A stretch of 64,000 nt of DNA, taken from assembly GCF_001540865.1 (NCBI RefSeq), contig NC_033629.1:1026913-1090912 (forward strand), written 5' to 3'. Source of the DNA: Ananas comosus. Lineage: Eukaryota; Streptophyta; Magnoliopsida; Poales; Bromeliaceae. Shown piece after piece: positions 35,564 through 46,499 of the stretch (the first letter of the stretch is position 1; every line of letters starts with the position of its first letter). A program made the position numbers and the translations under genes. The notes under the pieces are model-generated. The model saw nothing but the letters and a program-made list of their open reading frames with translations, was not told the origin of the DNA and made no database searches.

Positions 35564-35716
35564 TTTTTTTTTAGAGATAGATAGCACGCTACCCGCTTCG
35601 TTTATTTCATTTAGAAATAAACTTAGCTAAAAATGTGAATCAACTAGGATTCGAACTTGGATCTTGGGTACCAACTATCAAACCCTTTGCCACTTGCTCT
35701 AGCGACGGTCGGTAAT
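35564..35716 (-). mobile_element. SINE with 15-bp target-site duplication
   Basis: Top strand: poly-T, AGAGATAGATAGCACGCTACCCGC, TTTATTTCATTTAGAAATAAAC, ACTAGGATTCGAACTTGG (B box) and CCACTTGCTCTAGCGACGGTCGG. Target-site duplication ATAAAAATTGTTGTT at 35549-35563 and 35717-35731. It interrupts the EPFL 3' flank copy. Confidence 0.9.
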
Positions 35717-36315
35717 ATAAAAATTGTTGTTCTTAAGACATTTTCCTGATACTCATGAAGTCCTTCTAGTATGTATGCCACGTACTTAACACAATTATGT
35801 ATGAATTAGACAAAACCGATTTGAAAGATTTGGATTAAGATAGATGCGAACTAGATAAAACCTGTTAAGAACCAGATGGAACCTGTTAAAAGGGCCGAGC
35901 CACAAAAAAAGTGGGAATCATTATACCGAAGACCATGGCTCGATTCTTGCCGCATTTTTATGGGCCTGTTGGTCCGATTTGCTGGCCCAACACATTTACA
36001 TCCCTAGTGGCTACTAGAGATGATGGTCCTTTGACAGATGGTCATGCACATGATATAAAACCATATACAGGTGAGATGTACTCGATCGACCTTTTTTTTC
36101 TCCTGAGAAAAAGTAAACGAGTTATCATTCTCGTTTATTGTTTAAAATAAATTCAAGAAAAAATATAAATTAATTAGACTAAGTTTGGAAGTCGATGAAG
36201 CTGGAGATTGTTTATAAAAAAATTATTTATTTATTGTAGATTTGACTCGAGTAGTCTAGTGGGAGATTCAAAAATTTTGCTTTTCTTTATAGAACGTGTG
36301 CGCGAATAGATTACT

Positions 36316-36480
36316 CTTTTTTTCTTTTTTTTTTTTGAGAAATAGGTAGCACGCTATTCGTTTCGTTTATTTCATTTAAAAATAAACTTAGCTGAAAATG
36401 TAAATCAACTAGGATTCGAACTTGCAATCTCGGATATCAACCACCAAATTTTTTGCCACTTGCTCTAGAAATAATCAGTT
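36316..36480 (-). mobile_element. SINE with 14-bp target-site duplication
   Basis: Top strand: poly-T, GAGAAATAGGTAGCACGCTATTCG, TTTATTTCATTTAAAAATAAAC, ACTAGGATTCGAACTTGC and CCACTTGCTCTAGAAATAATC. Target-site duplication GCGAATAGATTACT at 36302-36315 and 36481-36494. Confidence 0.9.
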
Positions 36481-37035
36481 GCGAATAGATTACTTAGTTT
36501 AAAAAGATACCTTGGAGTAACAAAGATTGTAACGAAGAGAGCAATCACACTCTAATAAAGGGTTGATGTGTGTGTATGTGAATTCCGAATAGTTCCTTCA
36601 CAAAGAGGCAAAGGAATACCTTATTAATGCCCTCATTTTGAGGCAATTAATTTGTTGTACTCAATTTTGTGCTCATTTCAGTTTGGTCACCGATTTGTCA
36701 CTGTCCTCATGACTCCTACTTCTTTACCTGGGGCATAAGATTCAAAAGGTAAGGATCCCATGTGGTAAAAAGAGAAGGGAAATAATTCTAGCTAGGATAT
36801 AGCTTATGAAAACATATACATGTATTATTTAAATATTTTTAATAAATAATTTTTTTTAGTAAACATCAAATTGGAAGAATCCTAGCTTTTCTTTACAGCA
36901 AAAGTTTATAAATTTTTATTTCCTGAAAAAATTTCATTCGAAATTATTATTGCTAAAAAATAGAGATAGAAACAGAAGTCACAGGGCAAGTCGTTGTTGG
37001 ATTTAAAAGGACTACTTATAGATGTTTAATTGTAC

Positions 37036-37043
37036 TATAAATA
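37036..37043 (+). promoter_or_regulatory. TATA box of lectin kinase 5
   Basis: TATAAATA lies 84 bp before the ATG at 37120, within the shared promoter context ACTATAAATACACTAAC. Confidence 0.65.
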
Positions 37044-37119
37044 CACTAACTAGCTTCTAATAATTCATTGCTTCTTTAAGATTACTACAAGGTTTGTGTG
37101 ACTGTCCAGCTAGCCATCC

Positions 37120-39364
37120 ATGCTACTAAAGTTTCCATCCTTCCTCTTCCTTCTTCTTCTCCTTGTCCTTAAGCTTGCAGCTTCTTCTCCTACCAAAGAA
37201 GAATTCTTCACCTTCAATGGATTCTCCGAAGCCAACCTCACCCTCGATGGCGTGGCGACGGTATCCTCCAACGGCCTCTTAATCCTTACAAACAACACGA
37301 AACGACAAAAAGGCCACGCCTTCCATCCTTCCCCCCTAAACTTCCGCGGCAACCTTTCCGACGATAGCGTCTCCTCCTTCTCCACAACATTCGCCTTCGC
37401 CATTGTCTCTGAGTACGCCGACGTCGGTGGCCACGGGCTGGCCTTTGTAATCGCCCCCTCGGCAAACTTTTCCAACGCCGCAGCACTCGAGTACTTGGGC
37501 TTATTCAACGCGAGCAACAACGGCAACGCCACCAACCACATCGTCGCCGTCGAGCTCGACACGGTACTTAACTCCGAGTTCCAAGACATCGACAACAACC
37601 ACGTTGGGATCGACATCAACGGGCTGCGGTCCTACACGGCACACACCGCTGGGTACTATGCGGATGATACCGGAGATTTCAGGAACTTGACCCTCATCAG
37701 TGGCAAAGCCATGCAAGTGTGGGTCGACTACGACGGCGCAGATTCGAAGCTAAACGTTACGCTTTCCCCGATAAACGCAATTGGAACGCTGACGACAAAG
37801 CCAACTAAGCCGTTGATATCAATCACGGTCAACCTCTCCACCGTGCTGTTTGACCGGCCCGTGCACCTGGGTTTCTCCTCGTCGATGGGCTATGTGCTGA
37901 CGTCACACTACGTCATCGGATGGAGCTTCGCCATGAACGTAGGTCAGGCACCGACCCTCGACTACTCGAAGCTGCCCACGATCCCCCTCACGAATCTGAA
38001 AGGCCACAGGTCGAGTGCTGCTGGTGACCGTTGCTGCGTTTGCGGTGGTGAGGTGGAGGAGCAAGTATGCGGAGCTACGCGAGGATTGGGAGGTGGAGTT
38101 CGGGCCCCACCGCTTCTCGTACAGAGACCTCTTCCGAGCCACCAACGGGTTCGGCGAGAGGGAGCTGCTTGGAGTCGGCGGCTTCGGGAGGGTCTACAGA
38201 GGAACGTTGCCGAATTCTGGAGTGGAGGTGGCGGTGAAGAGGGTCTCCCACGAGTCGCGGCAGGGGATGCGGGAGTTCGTGGCGGAGATTGTCAGCATGG
38301 GCCGCCTCCGCCACCGCAACATCGTGCAGCTGCTCGGCTACTGCCGCCGCAAGGGGGAGCTTCTCCTGGTCTACGACTTTGTCCCCAATGGTAGCCTCGA
38401 CAAGTACCTGCACTACGGACGGGCTCATAAGCCGCCTCTCGGGTGGTCCCAGAGGTTCCAGATCGTGAAAGGGGTCGCGGCGGGGCTCCTCTATCTTCAC
38501 GAAGAGTGGGAGCAAGTGGTGGTGCACAGAGATGTCAAGGCGAGCAATGTTTTGCTGGACGGCGAGATGAATGCCAGGCTGGGAGATTTCGGTCTCGCGA
38601 GGCTGTACGATCACGGGATCGATCCGCAGACGACCCACGTGGTGGGGACGATGGGTTATCTCGCGCCGGAGCTCGCCAGGACGGGAAGGGCAACCACGGC
38701 TACCGACGTCTTTGCCTTCGGAGCATTCGTCTTAGAGGTCGTGCGAAACAATTTTCTCTTCTCCTCCTTTACGAAGCTAGCTTACACTGCTGGCTAGCTA
38801 GAATTAAAATATAAAATAACGTTCATGTGTTCGACACTGATCATCTCTGAATTCTTGATTCTTTTTTTTTTTATTTTTTAAATGAAATTTTGGAAAGACT
38901 TTCAAACAAACTATTTTCCTCTGTCGATAGGGATTGAATAACATAGTGGGTACCATTTGATATTTTGTATGCAACAGGTTGTTTGCGGACGGAGGCCGGT
39001 GGGGCAGCCGACGGTCGCCCAGCAAGGGGAGCAATTCATGTTGGTGGATTGGGTGGTCGAGAACTGGCAGAAGGGCTCGATTCTCGATACGGTGGATGCC
39101 GGATTGGGAAGAGAGTATGCAACGGAGGAGGCGGAGATGGTGCTGAAGCTGGGGCTGATATGCTCGCACCCGCACCCGTCAGCGCGGCCGAGCATGCGGC
39201 TGGTGGTGCAGTACTTGGAGGGCCACGCGCCGCTGCCGGAGCTGTCGCCGGCTTATCTATGCTTCACCAATCTATCATTACCTCACAAGGAAGGTTTTGA
39301 CGATTATGTTGTCTCATATCCATCTTCCGTGCCGAGTGCATCTACTCTCTCCGGAGGAAGATGA
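37120..39364 (+). pseudogene. L-type lectin receptor-like kinase, array member 5, broken at the transmembrane segment
   Basis: The signal peptide and lectin domain are intact from 37120 (FTFNGFSEANLTLDG, VAVELDT, DNNHVGIDINGL, SHYVIGWSF) to about 38010. Next to member 1, 41 bp are then missing between AGGTCGAG and TGCTGCTGGTGACC. This removes most of the transmembrane helix and shifts the frame. The kinase resumes in another frame ([17 protein letters not shown]..., [36 protein letters not shown]) to the exon end at 38737. The second exon, 38978-39364, is intact. Translation from the lectin start runs about 125 residues out of frame and stops at 38394. An ATG at 38015 could start a kinase with a stub of helix. 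Apart from the deletion the sequence looks undamaged, so the break seems recent. Confidence 0.88.
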
Positions 39365-39769
39365 ATGAATATTAGCCATGTATGGATCGGATAAAGAGAG
39401 GTTCGTAGGAAAAAAGATATCTTTGGACTGTATGAAAGTAGAGAATTAGCCGTGAAAAAGTAAAATAATTTCTGCCAAATGGCATACCAAATAGATATAT
39501 TGCTTTTATTATTATTATTTTTTTGTTGATATCTTTTATTTAATTAATGATTGTGGCAAATTGAGCATTTTGAGTTAATCTCTTTCGATTAAACCCGACT
39601 CTCTAAATGCTTGGATTTTGCTTAGTTCTTGGTGCAAACCACTTTTGCCCTTAGTATCTTGAGGATTTTATTTTGAATACTTATGCCTTTTTAAATGCTT
39701 ATCTCTACTTAATTCATACCTTTGTATGTTTAAAGTTGTACTTTGGATAGTTTATTTTTTGCTTACTCC
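39365..39769. other. Intergenic DNA after lectin kinase 5
   Basis: The 3' flank (CCATGTATGGATCGGATA, TTTCTGCCAAAT, AAATAGATATA) matches that of member 2. TTGTGGCAAATTGAGCATTTTGAG and GGTGCAAACCACTTTTGCC match 24720-24945. No gene. Confidence 0.6.
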
Positions 39770-40201
39770 ATTTTGCTCGATTTTTCATCTGGCTTCTTAC
39801 TGTTCTTTAATCCAATTTTGTCTGAGATTTCATGTTAGGAGAGTGCTAATATGAATCCAAACATAATATACAACGATTTTTCGATATATCTGTTTTAGCG
39901 TTTAATGCAGTAATATTAATATTAATTGTTCTCTTATAATTAATTTCGTGTTTGGATTGAAAACAGAAGAAAGGAGACAGAACAAGCGAGAGAGCTTTGA
40001 TTGGATCAACACCCCAAAAATGTGAAACAAGGTGCTTGGCATGTGGCCATTGTGAGGCAATAGAGGTGCGTGTCCCTCCGCAGGAGAGGAGGAGAGGAGA
40101 TGGGCTTCGCACAAAAGCACTTCTCAGCGCAGATGATGCCTACTCAAACTAAGCCACTGAGTTGGAAATGTATGTGTGGGAACTTGATCTTTAGTCCGTG
40201 A
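39770..40201 (+). pseudogene. Relic of the EPFL intron end and exon 2, truncated by frameshift
   Basis: 39770-39966 matches the end of EPFL intron 1 (TCATCTGGCTTCTT, TTAGGAGAGTGCTAATATGAATCC, TAATATTAATATTAATTG) with the acceptor AACAG preserved. Exon 2 keeps IGSTPQKC, TRCLACGHCEAIEV and GDGLRTKALLSADDAYSN. A 2-bp deletion in AACTACAAG then creates an immediate TAA before the last two cysteines. The downstream WKC...CGNLIF is still recognisable out of frame. Exon 1 is absent. It is the best preserved relic and keeps four of six cysteines. Confidence 0.88.
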
Positions 40202-40282
40202 TTTTTCAATGTATCACACATAAGTGGAATTGTGAATAGATATATAGTTGAGAATTTTGTGAGTGAGATTCTCTTCCCTTTA

Positions 40283-40286
<4 letters not shown>

Positions 40287-40326
<40 letters not shown>
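40287..40326. repeat. (CT)n microsatellite in the EPFL 3' flank copy
   Basis: About 40 bp of CT. A shorter run sits at the same unit position after the intact EPFL gene (15101-15121), so the repeat is ancestral and has changed length. Confidence 0.9.
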
Positions 40327-40330
<4 letters not shown>

Positions 40331-40364
40331 CTTGGGGTAAAATATTCATCAGCTCATTAAGTAA

Positions 40365-43327
40365 GACCAAAGGAAGACAGAAAATCTTTCGATTCGAAGA
40401 AGCGTGGCTTAATCATGACGGCTTCCAATCCAAGGTACCTGGATGGTGGGCCGAGGGAGCGCCTAAAAGTTCAGCCGTGCTCACATTTTCTGCGAAGTTG
40501 CGACACTGCCGGCAAAGGATTGAAGAATGGTGTAAAAACGAGTTCTATAGCATTCGAGATCATAAGAACCTTCTTATGGCCGAAATCCACAAGATTGATA
40601 TAGCGGAGGAACTTGGAACGTTGCCCAAGAAGGGTGTTGCGAGAAGAGAGGAATTAAAAGATAAGCTGCGGGAGGTCTTAAGCGATGAAGCCGCCATGTG
40701 GAGATCCAGGGCGAACCAGCACTGGTTGCGGGAGGGGGATAACAATACGAAATCTTTCCAAAGTTTTGCTAACGGGAGAATACGGGCCAATGGAATTGGA
40801 GTCGTTACCGACAATGGTCGTGTTTATCAATCAGAGGAGAGTAAGAAGGAATATTTTTTTCGCTACTTCTAGCACCTGTTTAAGGCGGGCGACACAGCGC
40901 CGCACTCCTTTGGAGACTGGAGTGGGCTATTTACTTCTAGGCGGGTCTCGGTGCCCATGATGAGGTGATTAACGGTGGAGTTCAATGTCGACGAAATAAA
41001 GGAGGCGGTATTTCAGCTAGGTAGTGATAAAGCTCCTGGACCGGATGGGTTCCCTTTAAGATTCTACCAGACGTTTTGGGACGTCCTAAAGGGAGACATC
41101 CTTAATGTCTTCCAAGAGTTATACGAAGGCAGGATCTCGACTACTCCTTTCGACTACTCCTTCATCTGTCTAATTCCTAAGAGAGAAGGGGCGGAGAGAG
41201 CCAACGAGTTTCGACCTATCAGTCTTATAAACGAAATCCAAAAGATCATCTCGAAGGTCCTCGCAAATCGACTGGCAGCTGTTATGAACGAGTTAATCTC
41301 TCCCTCCCAACCTGCATTCTTAAAAGGGAGAAACATTACCGACCCGTATATTACAGTCTCTGAACTTATTGGATGGGGTTGTAAGGAGGCTATTGAGGGG
41401 GTTGGTATAAAAGTGGACTTCGAAAAGGCGTATGATAGGATTTACTGGCCCTTCCTCTTCAGTATTCTCCGTTGGTGGGGGTTCGAGGAGAAATGGTGTG
41501 ACTGGATTAAACAATGTGTATGCAACGCTAAAGTAGCTATCTTGGTTAACGGTGAGCCGACTAACTGGATCAAAACTAAGAGAGGGGTACGACAAGGAGA
41601 TCCACTATCACCATTCCTGTTCCTGTTAGTGGCGGAGTGTCTCGCTAGGCTGACCAGCACGGCCACCTCTAACAACCTTTTTATGGGTCTTGGTCCTTCA
41701 CATGACAGTCTAACGACACTTACACAGTTTGCGGACGATACGTTCTTTTTCTCTGTAGCAAGGAAACGATATATGAGAAATTTACGACTTATGTGGAATT
41801 TATTCGAGTGGGCATCTGGGTTGAAAATCAACAGAGAAAAGTCTGAGCTCTATTACCTGGGACGGATTGAGGGCAAAGCGGAGAGACTTGCGCAGTTAAT
41901 CGATTGCAAAGTGGGTTCCCTACCCACTACGTATCTAGGCCTACCCCTCTCACCTAAACCTCCCACAAAGGAGGTTTGGAGAGGTGTTATTCAGAAATTT
42001 CAGCACAGAATAGATGGGTGGCAGACCAAACTCCTCTCGAGAGGGGGTAGACTTATCCTTGTCAATGCGGTTCTCACCAACCTACCATTGTTCTTCCTAA
42101 CAGTGTTTAAGGCGCCCAAATGGGTCATCAAGCGTATCGAAGCTCTGCGCAGAGATTTCTTTTGGAGTGGCCAATGCGACCTTCCTGGCAGGGGGTGCCT
42201 GGTCGCGTGGAAAAACGTTTGCTTGAGCAAACGGGCAGGTGGGCTAGGGATTCTAGATTTAGCCGCCATGAAAACGGCTCTTCTAGTCAAATGGTGGTGG
42301 AGATTTCATACTGCACCCCATTTGCCGTGGATTAAGATTATCCGGGCTTTGTATTACCATAGAAGAAGACCGATGTGGGAGGGGAGGGGTTTCCGACCAT
42401 CTTCACACTGGTGGAAAGGATTGCTAACCACTAAAGATATTTTCAAATGGGGGACGGACTTTCAACTGGGTAATGGGAGTTCGGTTGACTTTTGGCTTGA
42501 CAGATGGTGTGAGGATACCACACTCCAAGCGTCCTTCACAGAGCTATTCACACAGCTGGATCGAAAACCTAGGCTGGTCCGGGACTGCTTTGGAAGCAAC
42601 GATTGGGATTGGAATAGGATACTGGGCGACGAAACGTCTGTCCCGCCTTGCGCCCAAGCATCTCAGAGCTCAAAGAAAGAGTTACTAGCTGTTGTATTGG
42701 ACTGACAGAGGACAGGATAGGGTGGAGATGGGATAAGAATGGTATATTCTCAGTCCAATCGGCCTATCGCATGTTGAATGACTGGGGCACGAGAGACGGA
42801 CGGGGCAGTCTGATTTGGAGACTCCGTATCCCACTCAAGATCAAAGTCTTTTGTTGGCTAGTGCTTAAGAAAAGAACACTTACGGCAGTTAACCTCAGTA
42901 TGATGGGTTGGCCTGGAAACGGCGTGTCCGCTGTGTACCCAATGCGTCTTTATCAAGTATATCATGGTCGCGGGAATCGAAGAAGTCCAGTCGAGGGAGA
43001 TGGGCGATGACGTCCACGATGTATGGGATAAGTGGAGGCGTAGGGATGGTGGTCTAAGTAGGAGAAACGGCCTACCCGCATTAGCAGCATGCTGGTGGAC
43101 CATTTGGAAAGCTAGAAACGACCTTATCTTTCGAGACATACAGTTTGACCCAGTAAGTGTGGTGCACAGGCTCAAGTATCTGATCGACTCTTGGAACGAC
43201 TTTCTTTAATGGTTTTTTTTTTTCTTTTTTTTCCGCCCTCGCGAGGCCCTCGTTGCCTCACCTCTGTAGCCTAATTCACTCTTTCAATGAATGAAGCAGA
43301 TAGCGTGCTACCTATTCTCAAAAAAAA
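40365..43327 (+). mobile_element. 5'-truncated LINE with broken ORF2 (reverse transcriptase)
   Basis: The insertion splits unit DNA that is continuous at 15130-15330: CATCAGCTCATTAAGTAA before it and a GGGTCGAGTCAAAAAGCG equivalent after it. It starts inside ORF2, past the endonuclease core (RFEEAWLNHDGFQSKVPGWW). In-frame stops follow near 40870 and 40966. A long reverse transcriptase frame runs at 40975-42705: SDKAPGPDGFPLRFY, PKREGAERANEFRPISL, GVRQGDPLSPFLF and catalytic FADD in TQFADDTFFF at about residue 252. A frameshift near 42645 leads to IWRLRIPLKIKVFCWLVLKKRT (zf-RVT region). The zinc-finger centre is deleted near 42930. The C-terminus ACWWTIWKARNDLIF ends near 43209. The 3' tail is GCGTGCTACCTATTCTC plus A. 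No clear target-site duplication. It cannot be autonomous. Confidence 0.92.
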
Positions 43328-44007
43328 CAGGGTCGAGTCAAAAAGCGTAAATTGATGGAGAGAAAACCCCCCTGCATCGTGTACAAACCATATCCAATAT
43401 GGAATTGTTTTTCTTAAGACATTTTTCTGATACTCACAAAGTTCAGCTAGTATGTATGGCACGTACTTAACGCAATTATATAAGGATTGGATGAAACCGA
43501 TTATAAAGGCAGATGCGAGCTAGATGAAACTAGTTAAAAACTAGATTGAACCAGCTAGAAGGGCTGAGCCGCAAGAAAAGTGTGAACCACTCTGGTAGTA
43601 TATTACCGTACCATAGACAAGCCGAGATATCATTTTTTTATTTGCCTGCTGGTCCGATATGTTGGGCCAAAATTCTGATGACTGTTACACTTACACCACG
43701 TCATCAGTAACAAACCAATCGCATTTCTTCTTTTCAAATAAAAGTACAATAAAAATACTTTTTTACAATTATGATGGAACATATATCTCTAAAACCTTTC
43801 AATTCATTCATCATAAAAGGTGACTAAGTCTCTGCTAGGATACCGACCGTCCCAAGAGCAAGTAGTAAAGAGTTTAGTGGTTGGTATCCGAAACTCAAGT
43901 TCGAATCCTAATTGATTCACATTTCCAACTAAGTTTATTTCTAAATAAAATAAACGAAACGGGTAGTGTGCTACCTATCTCTCAAAAAAAAAACGTCTCT
44001 GCTAGGT
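43328..44007. other. EPFL-unit flank continued, with a SINE
   Basis: GTGTACAAACCATATCCAATATGG, GCACGTACTTAACGCAATTATATAAG and GGATGAAACCGAT match 15200-15330, resuming the unit interrupted by the LINE. 43680-43820 matches 29225-29330 (ACACCACGTCATCAGTAACAA). No gene. Confidence 0.65.
43840..43996 (+). mobile_element. SINE with 12-bp target-site duplication
   Basis: Body: ATACCGACCGTCCCAAGAGCAAG, TTAGTGGTTGGTATCC, AGTTCGAATCCTAATTG (B box), AACTAAGTTTATTTC, ACGGGTAGTGTGCTACCTATCTCTC and poly-A. Target-site duplication GTCTCTGCTAGG at 43828-43839 and 43997-44008. Confidence 0.9.
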
Positions 44008-44008
44008 T

Positions 44009-44455
44009 GTATTTGGTAACATGTAAAATCACCCAAAAAAAATATTTTCACTTAAAGATGAACTTTCTGGTATTTGATTATCTGTAAAAAAACTAATCAC
44101 GGAAAACAAATTTTACAAATTCTACAAAAACTTTCACAGAAAAAAACGCATGGCTCAATGGGCTCTCCTGCAAGGCGGTCCACAAGGTCCACTTCACCTC
44201 GTGGTCCCGCATGAGAAAAGTCCACGGTCCTTGTGGACTCCACCCCGCTCTCTCTCTTTTATTTGTATATGTTATTATAAATATTTTATGTATACATATA
44301 TTATTTATAAATATATAGTAATTTACTTTATAATATTAATATATACTATTATATATTATATTACTTATTTATTATATAATATATTTAAATTATATTTTAT
44401 TTATAAATATAAATTATAATAATAATATATATGTAGCATGATAATTATCATATAT

Positions 44456-44487
<32 letters not shown>

Positions 44488-44640
44488 GTTTTCTATTTAT
44501 GTTTTTTTCCTTCAACTAAACACCATAATGAACAATATTTTTTTCTTTCAAACTAAACACTAAAGAGCCAAAATTTATTTTCCTCAAAAAAAAATTTTCA
44601 CTGAATTTTTTTTAAAATTTTACGTCAAAGCAAACAGCAT
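44009..44640. mobile_element. AT-rich MITE-like element (tentative)
   Basis: It begins TTGTATTTGGTAACATGTAAAAT. The reverse complement of its end reads GATGCTGTTTGCTTTGACGTAAAAT, an imperfect inverted repeat of hAT-MITE appearance. It interrupts the unit sequence CTCTGCTTAGTCACTACTTC, which is continuous at 16285-16310. The interior is AT-rich with a (TA)n run at 44460-44487 and no protein. Confidence 0.5.
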
Positions 44641-44695
44641 CTTAGTCACTACTTCCTTACTGTTGCATGACAAGAATTTCAAACGAATAATTTTT

Positions 44696-44960
44696 GGCCA
44701 ATTTGCATAAAAAATTCACTTATTTTGGGGTTTTGCAAAACCGGGCCACCTTTTTCGTTTTTGCAGATTCGGTCCGCTTTTTCCGCCGCCTGACCAAAAT
44801 GCCCCTCCTATACAATAGCCTCCCGCGTATTTCTTGACATACGTATACTACCCTGCCGTACGGTCTGGCGCGCATTAAATGACCCGTTCAATCTCAGTCA
44901 TTTCTCGGAACCCGAACCACATCCACCCCCGCTATTCGCCGACCCCGCTGTTTCCTGTTT
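44696..44960 (+). repeat. Left terminal inverted repeat of the Mutator-like element
   Basis: Runs from GGCCAATTTGCATAAAAAAT to CCCCGCTGTTTCCTGTTT. Pairs with 56543-56796, with differences mainly at the 44884-44915 indel region. Contains CCGTACGGTCTGGCGCGCATTAAATG, identical in both ends. Confidence 0.95.
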
Positions 44961-45810
44961 GGCTTTAATTCTTTAATACAATAACTCACGATAAATGAGA
45001 AAATATGCACGGCCCGAGCAGGGATAATAGTGCAACGCAAAGTGAAACGCCCGAAAAAATGGTGCAACTGCCATTATAGCAGTGCATCGCTAGGTCGCAC
45101 CAGTGCAACCTCTCCAAAATCAGTCAAAATTTTACTTTCTCTATTCCTTAATATAATCTCAACTTAGTACTGCAAATGAACGACTACCCCTCCAAATGAA
45201 GCCGAAGCGTCGGCGGCGCAGGACGGTGGCTGCGGGGTTCGAAGGTCGGCGATGTGCGACATAAAAGTCGGCAGGCTAGGAAGCTCGGCGGCGGGGCTGG
45301 AAGGTCGCCGGCGTAGGACGCTTTTTGAGAGGCGCGACATAGCGGCTAAACGATTGTGCAAACTGTTCTTACGAAAGATCAGCGTTCTTATAACGCATGA
45401 ATAGGTTAACAGATGAACGCCAATAATAGTGCAAGACAGAGTGAATAACAGAACAATATTTTTAAAAGAGTGCAAAGATGCTTGTAAGAGTGCAATAAGG
45501 TATAAATAATAGTGCAATCGATTTAAAAACGAGTGCAACGAAAGTGCAATAAGGTAGTAAACCAGTGCAATATTTTGAAAAGACTCGTACTAAGCTTATA
45601 AGGGTTCGTTGGAGAGGTTGATACAAGGTATAATAATAGTGCAACGCCAGGTCGGTGAAATGAAAATTTAATTTAAAGAAGGTTTTAAGTATTGTAACAC
45701 AGATCAAAAGAGTTTAAGAATCTCTGCTAAAGCGTGTAACAGATGATACCTAGTACGAAATTTTCAAAGATTTGGCGTTAACATGAACAAAATAGTGCAA
45801 AAAGGTCGAA
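44961..45810. repeat. Left inner arm: subterminal motif array and small open frame
   Basis: This arm is an imperfect inverted match to 55790-56540. AATAGTGCAAC-type motifs occur repeatedly, mostly in this orientation (for example 45026, 45425, 45507, 45634, 45791). It includes a minus-strand open frame (about 45167-45370 for its conserved part: HNRLAAMSRLSKS, LPTFMSHIADL, SFGGVVVHL). This parallels the frame at 56122-56340 in the right arm. The protein is not recognised. Confidence 0.75.
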
Positions 45811-46122
45811 ATTTATATTATTCTATGATGTAAACAGTGCAACATTTTATGAAAAATATTGTAACTGGTAAATAGTGCAACAAATTCCTAAGCAGTACAT
45901 TAATTTGTGAACAAGAATTATATTTTCTTCTTTAAATCCGAGTACACGATTTTATACAAGTTTACACAATACAAAAAGGATTTGCCTACAATGAAAAATT
46001 CTATTACTTCAACAATAACAAATTGAACATAATAAAAATTATGTTACAGAAATATCTAATCATCGAAGCTTGTCTGCAATTCCACGCGCACATAGCCTAA
46101 GATAACATGTATAGGCCAGGGG

Positions 46123-46232
46123 AGACTTCCGCAGGAGACTGCGAGGAGGAGATTGCAAGTAGAAGACTGCGAGGAGAAGACTGCGAGGAGGAGACTGCGA
46201 GAAGGAGACTGCCGAAGGAGACTGCGAGTAGG
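46123..46232. repeat. Minisatellite, unit about GAGGAGGAGACTGC
   Basis: About seven degenerate 14-16 bp units of (G)AGACTGCGAGGAG in tandem. Open frames across it (Glu/Arg-rich or Leu/Ser-rich) are products of the repeat. Confidence 0.8.
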
Positions 46233-46251
46233 AGGAGGGTCGTTCGGAAGT

Positions 46252-46497
46252 GTAGATCCAGCAACGAGGCCTTAAGATTGATTTGCACTATCTGGAGTGC
46301 TTTATTTGCCTCAAGCCCTTTGGAGCTCCGCTCTACCATGAAACAGACAGTTCAATCAGCATAACATAAGAATCCATCAATAACAATAAAGATCTGTAAG
46401 AATTTAAGAACCTGTATGAGAGGAGGGCCAATGGGCTCGTGGCAAATAACGCAGTCCAGATAGCACGAATCAATCTTAACGCCTCATTGCTGGATGG
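46252..46497. repeat. Inverted repeat (about 45-bp arms)
   Basis: The arms are 46252-46297 and 46449-46497. On one strand each reads near CCAGATAGYRCRAATCAATCTTAA followed by CCTCRTTGCTGGAT. The same segment recurs in direct orientation near 54630-54670 and 55497-55540, so it is a dispersed internal module of the element. Confidence 0.75.
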
Positions 46498-46499
46498 TA

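Larger units (their letters stand above)
35338..37035. other. EPFL 3' flank and upstream block of member 5, with two SINEs
   Basis: 35340-35500 matches the EPFL 3' flank (CATCACACATAAGTGGAATTG, CATCAGCTCATTAAGTAA). 35800-36070 matches other units (TTGGTCCGATTTGCTGGCCC). 36540-37000 is the proximal upstream block (TTTGTCACTGTCCTCATGAC, AAACATCAAATTGG). A degenerate SINE scrap may lie at 36105-36190. No gene seen. Confidence 0.6.

Noticed and set aside
40365..43327. Functional LINE
   Set aside because: It lacks ORF1 and most of the endonuclease, and has in-frame stops near 40870 and 40966, a frameshift near 42645 and a zinc-finger deletion.
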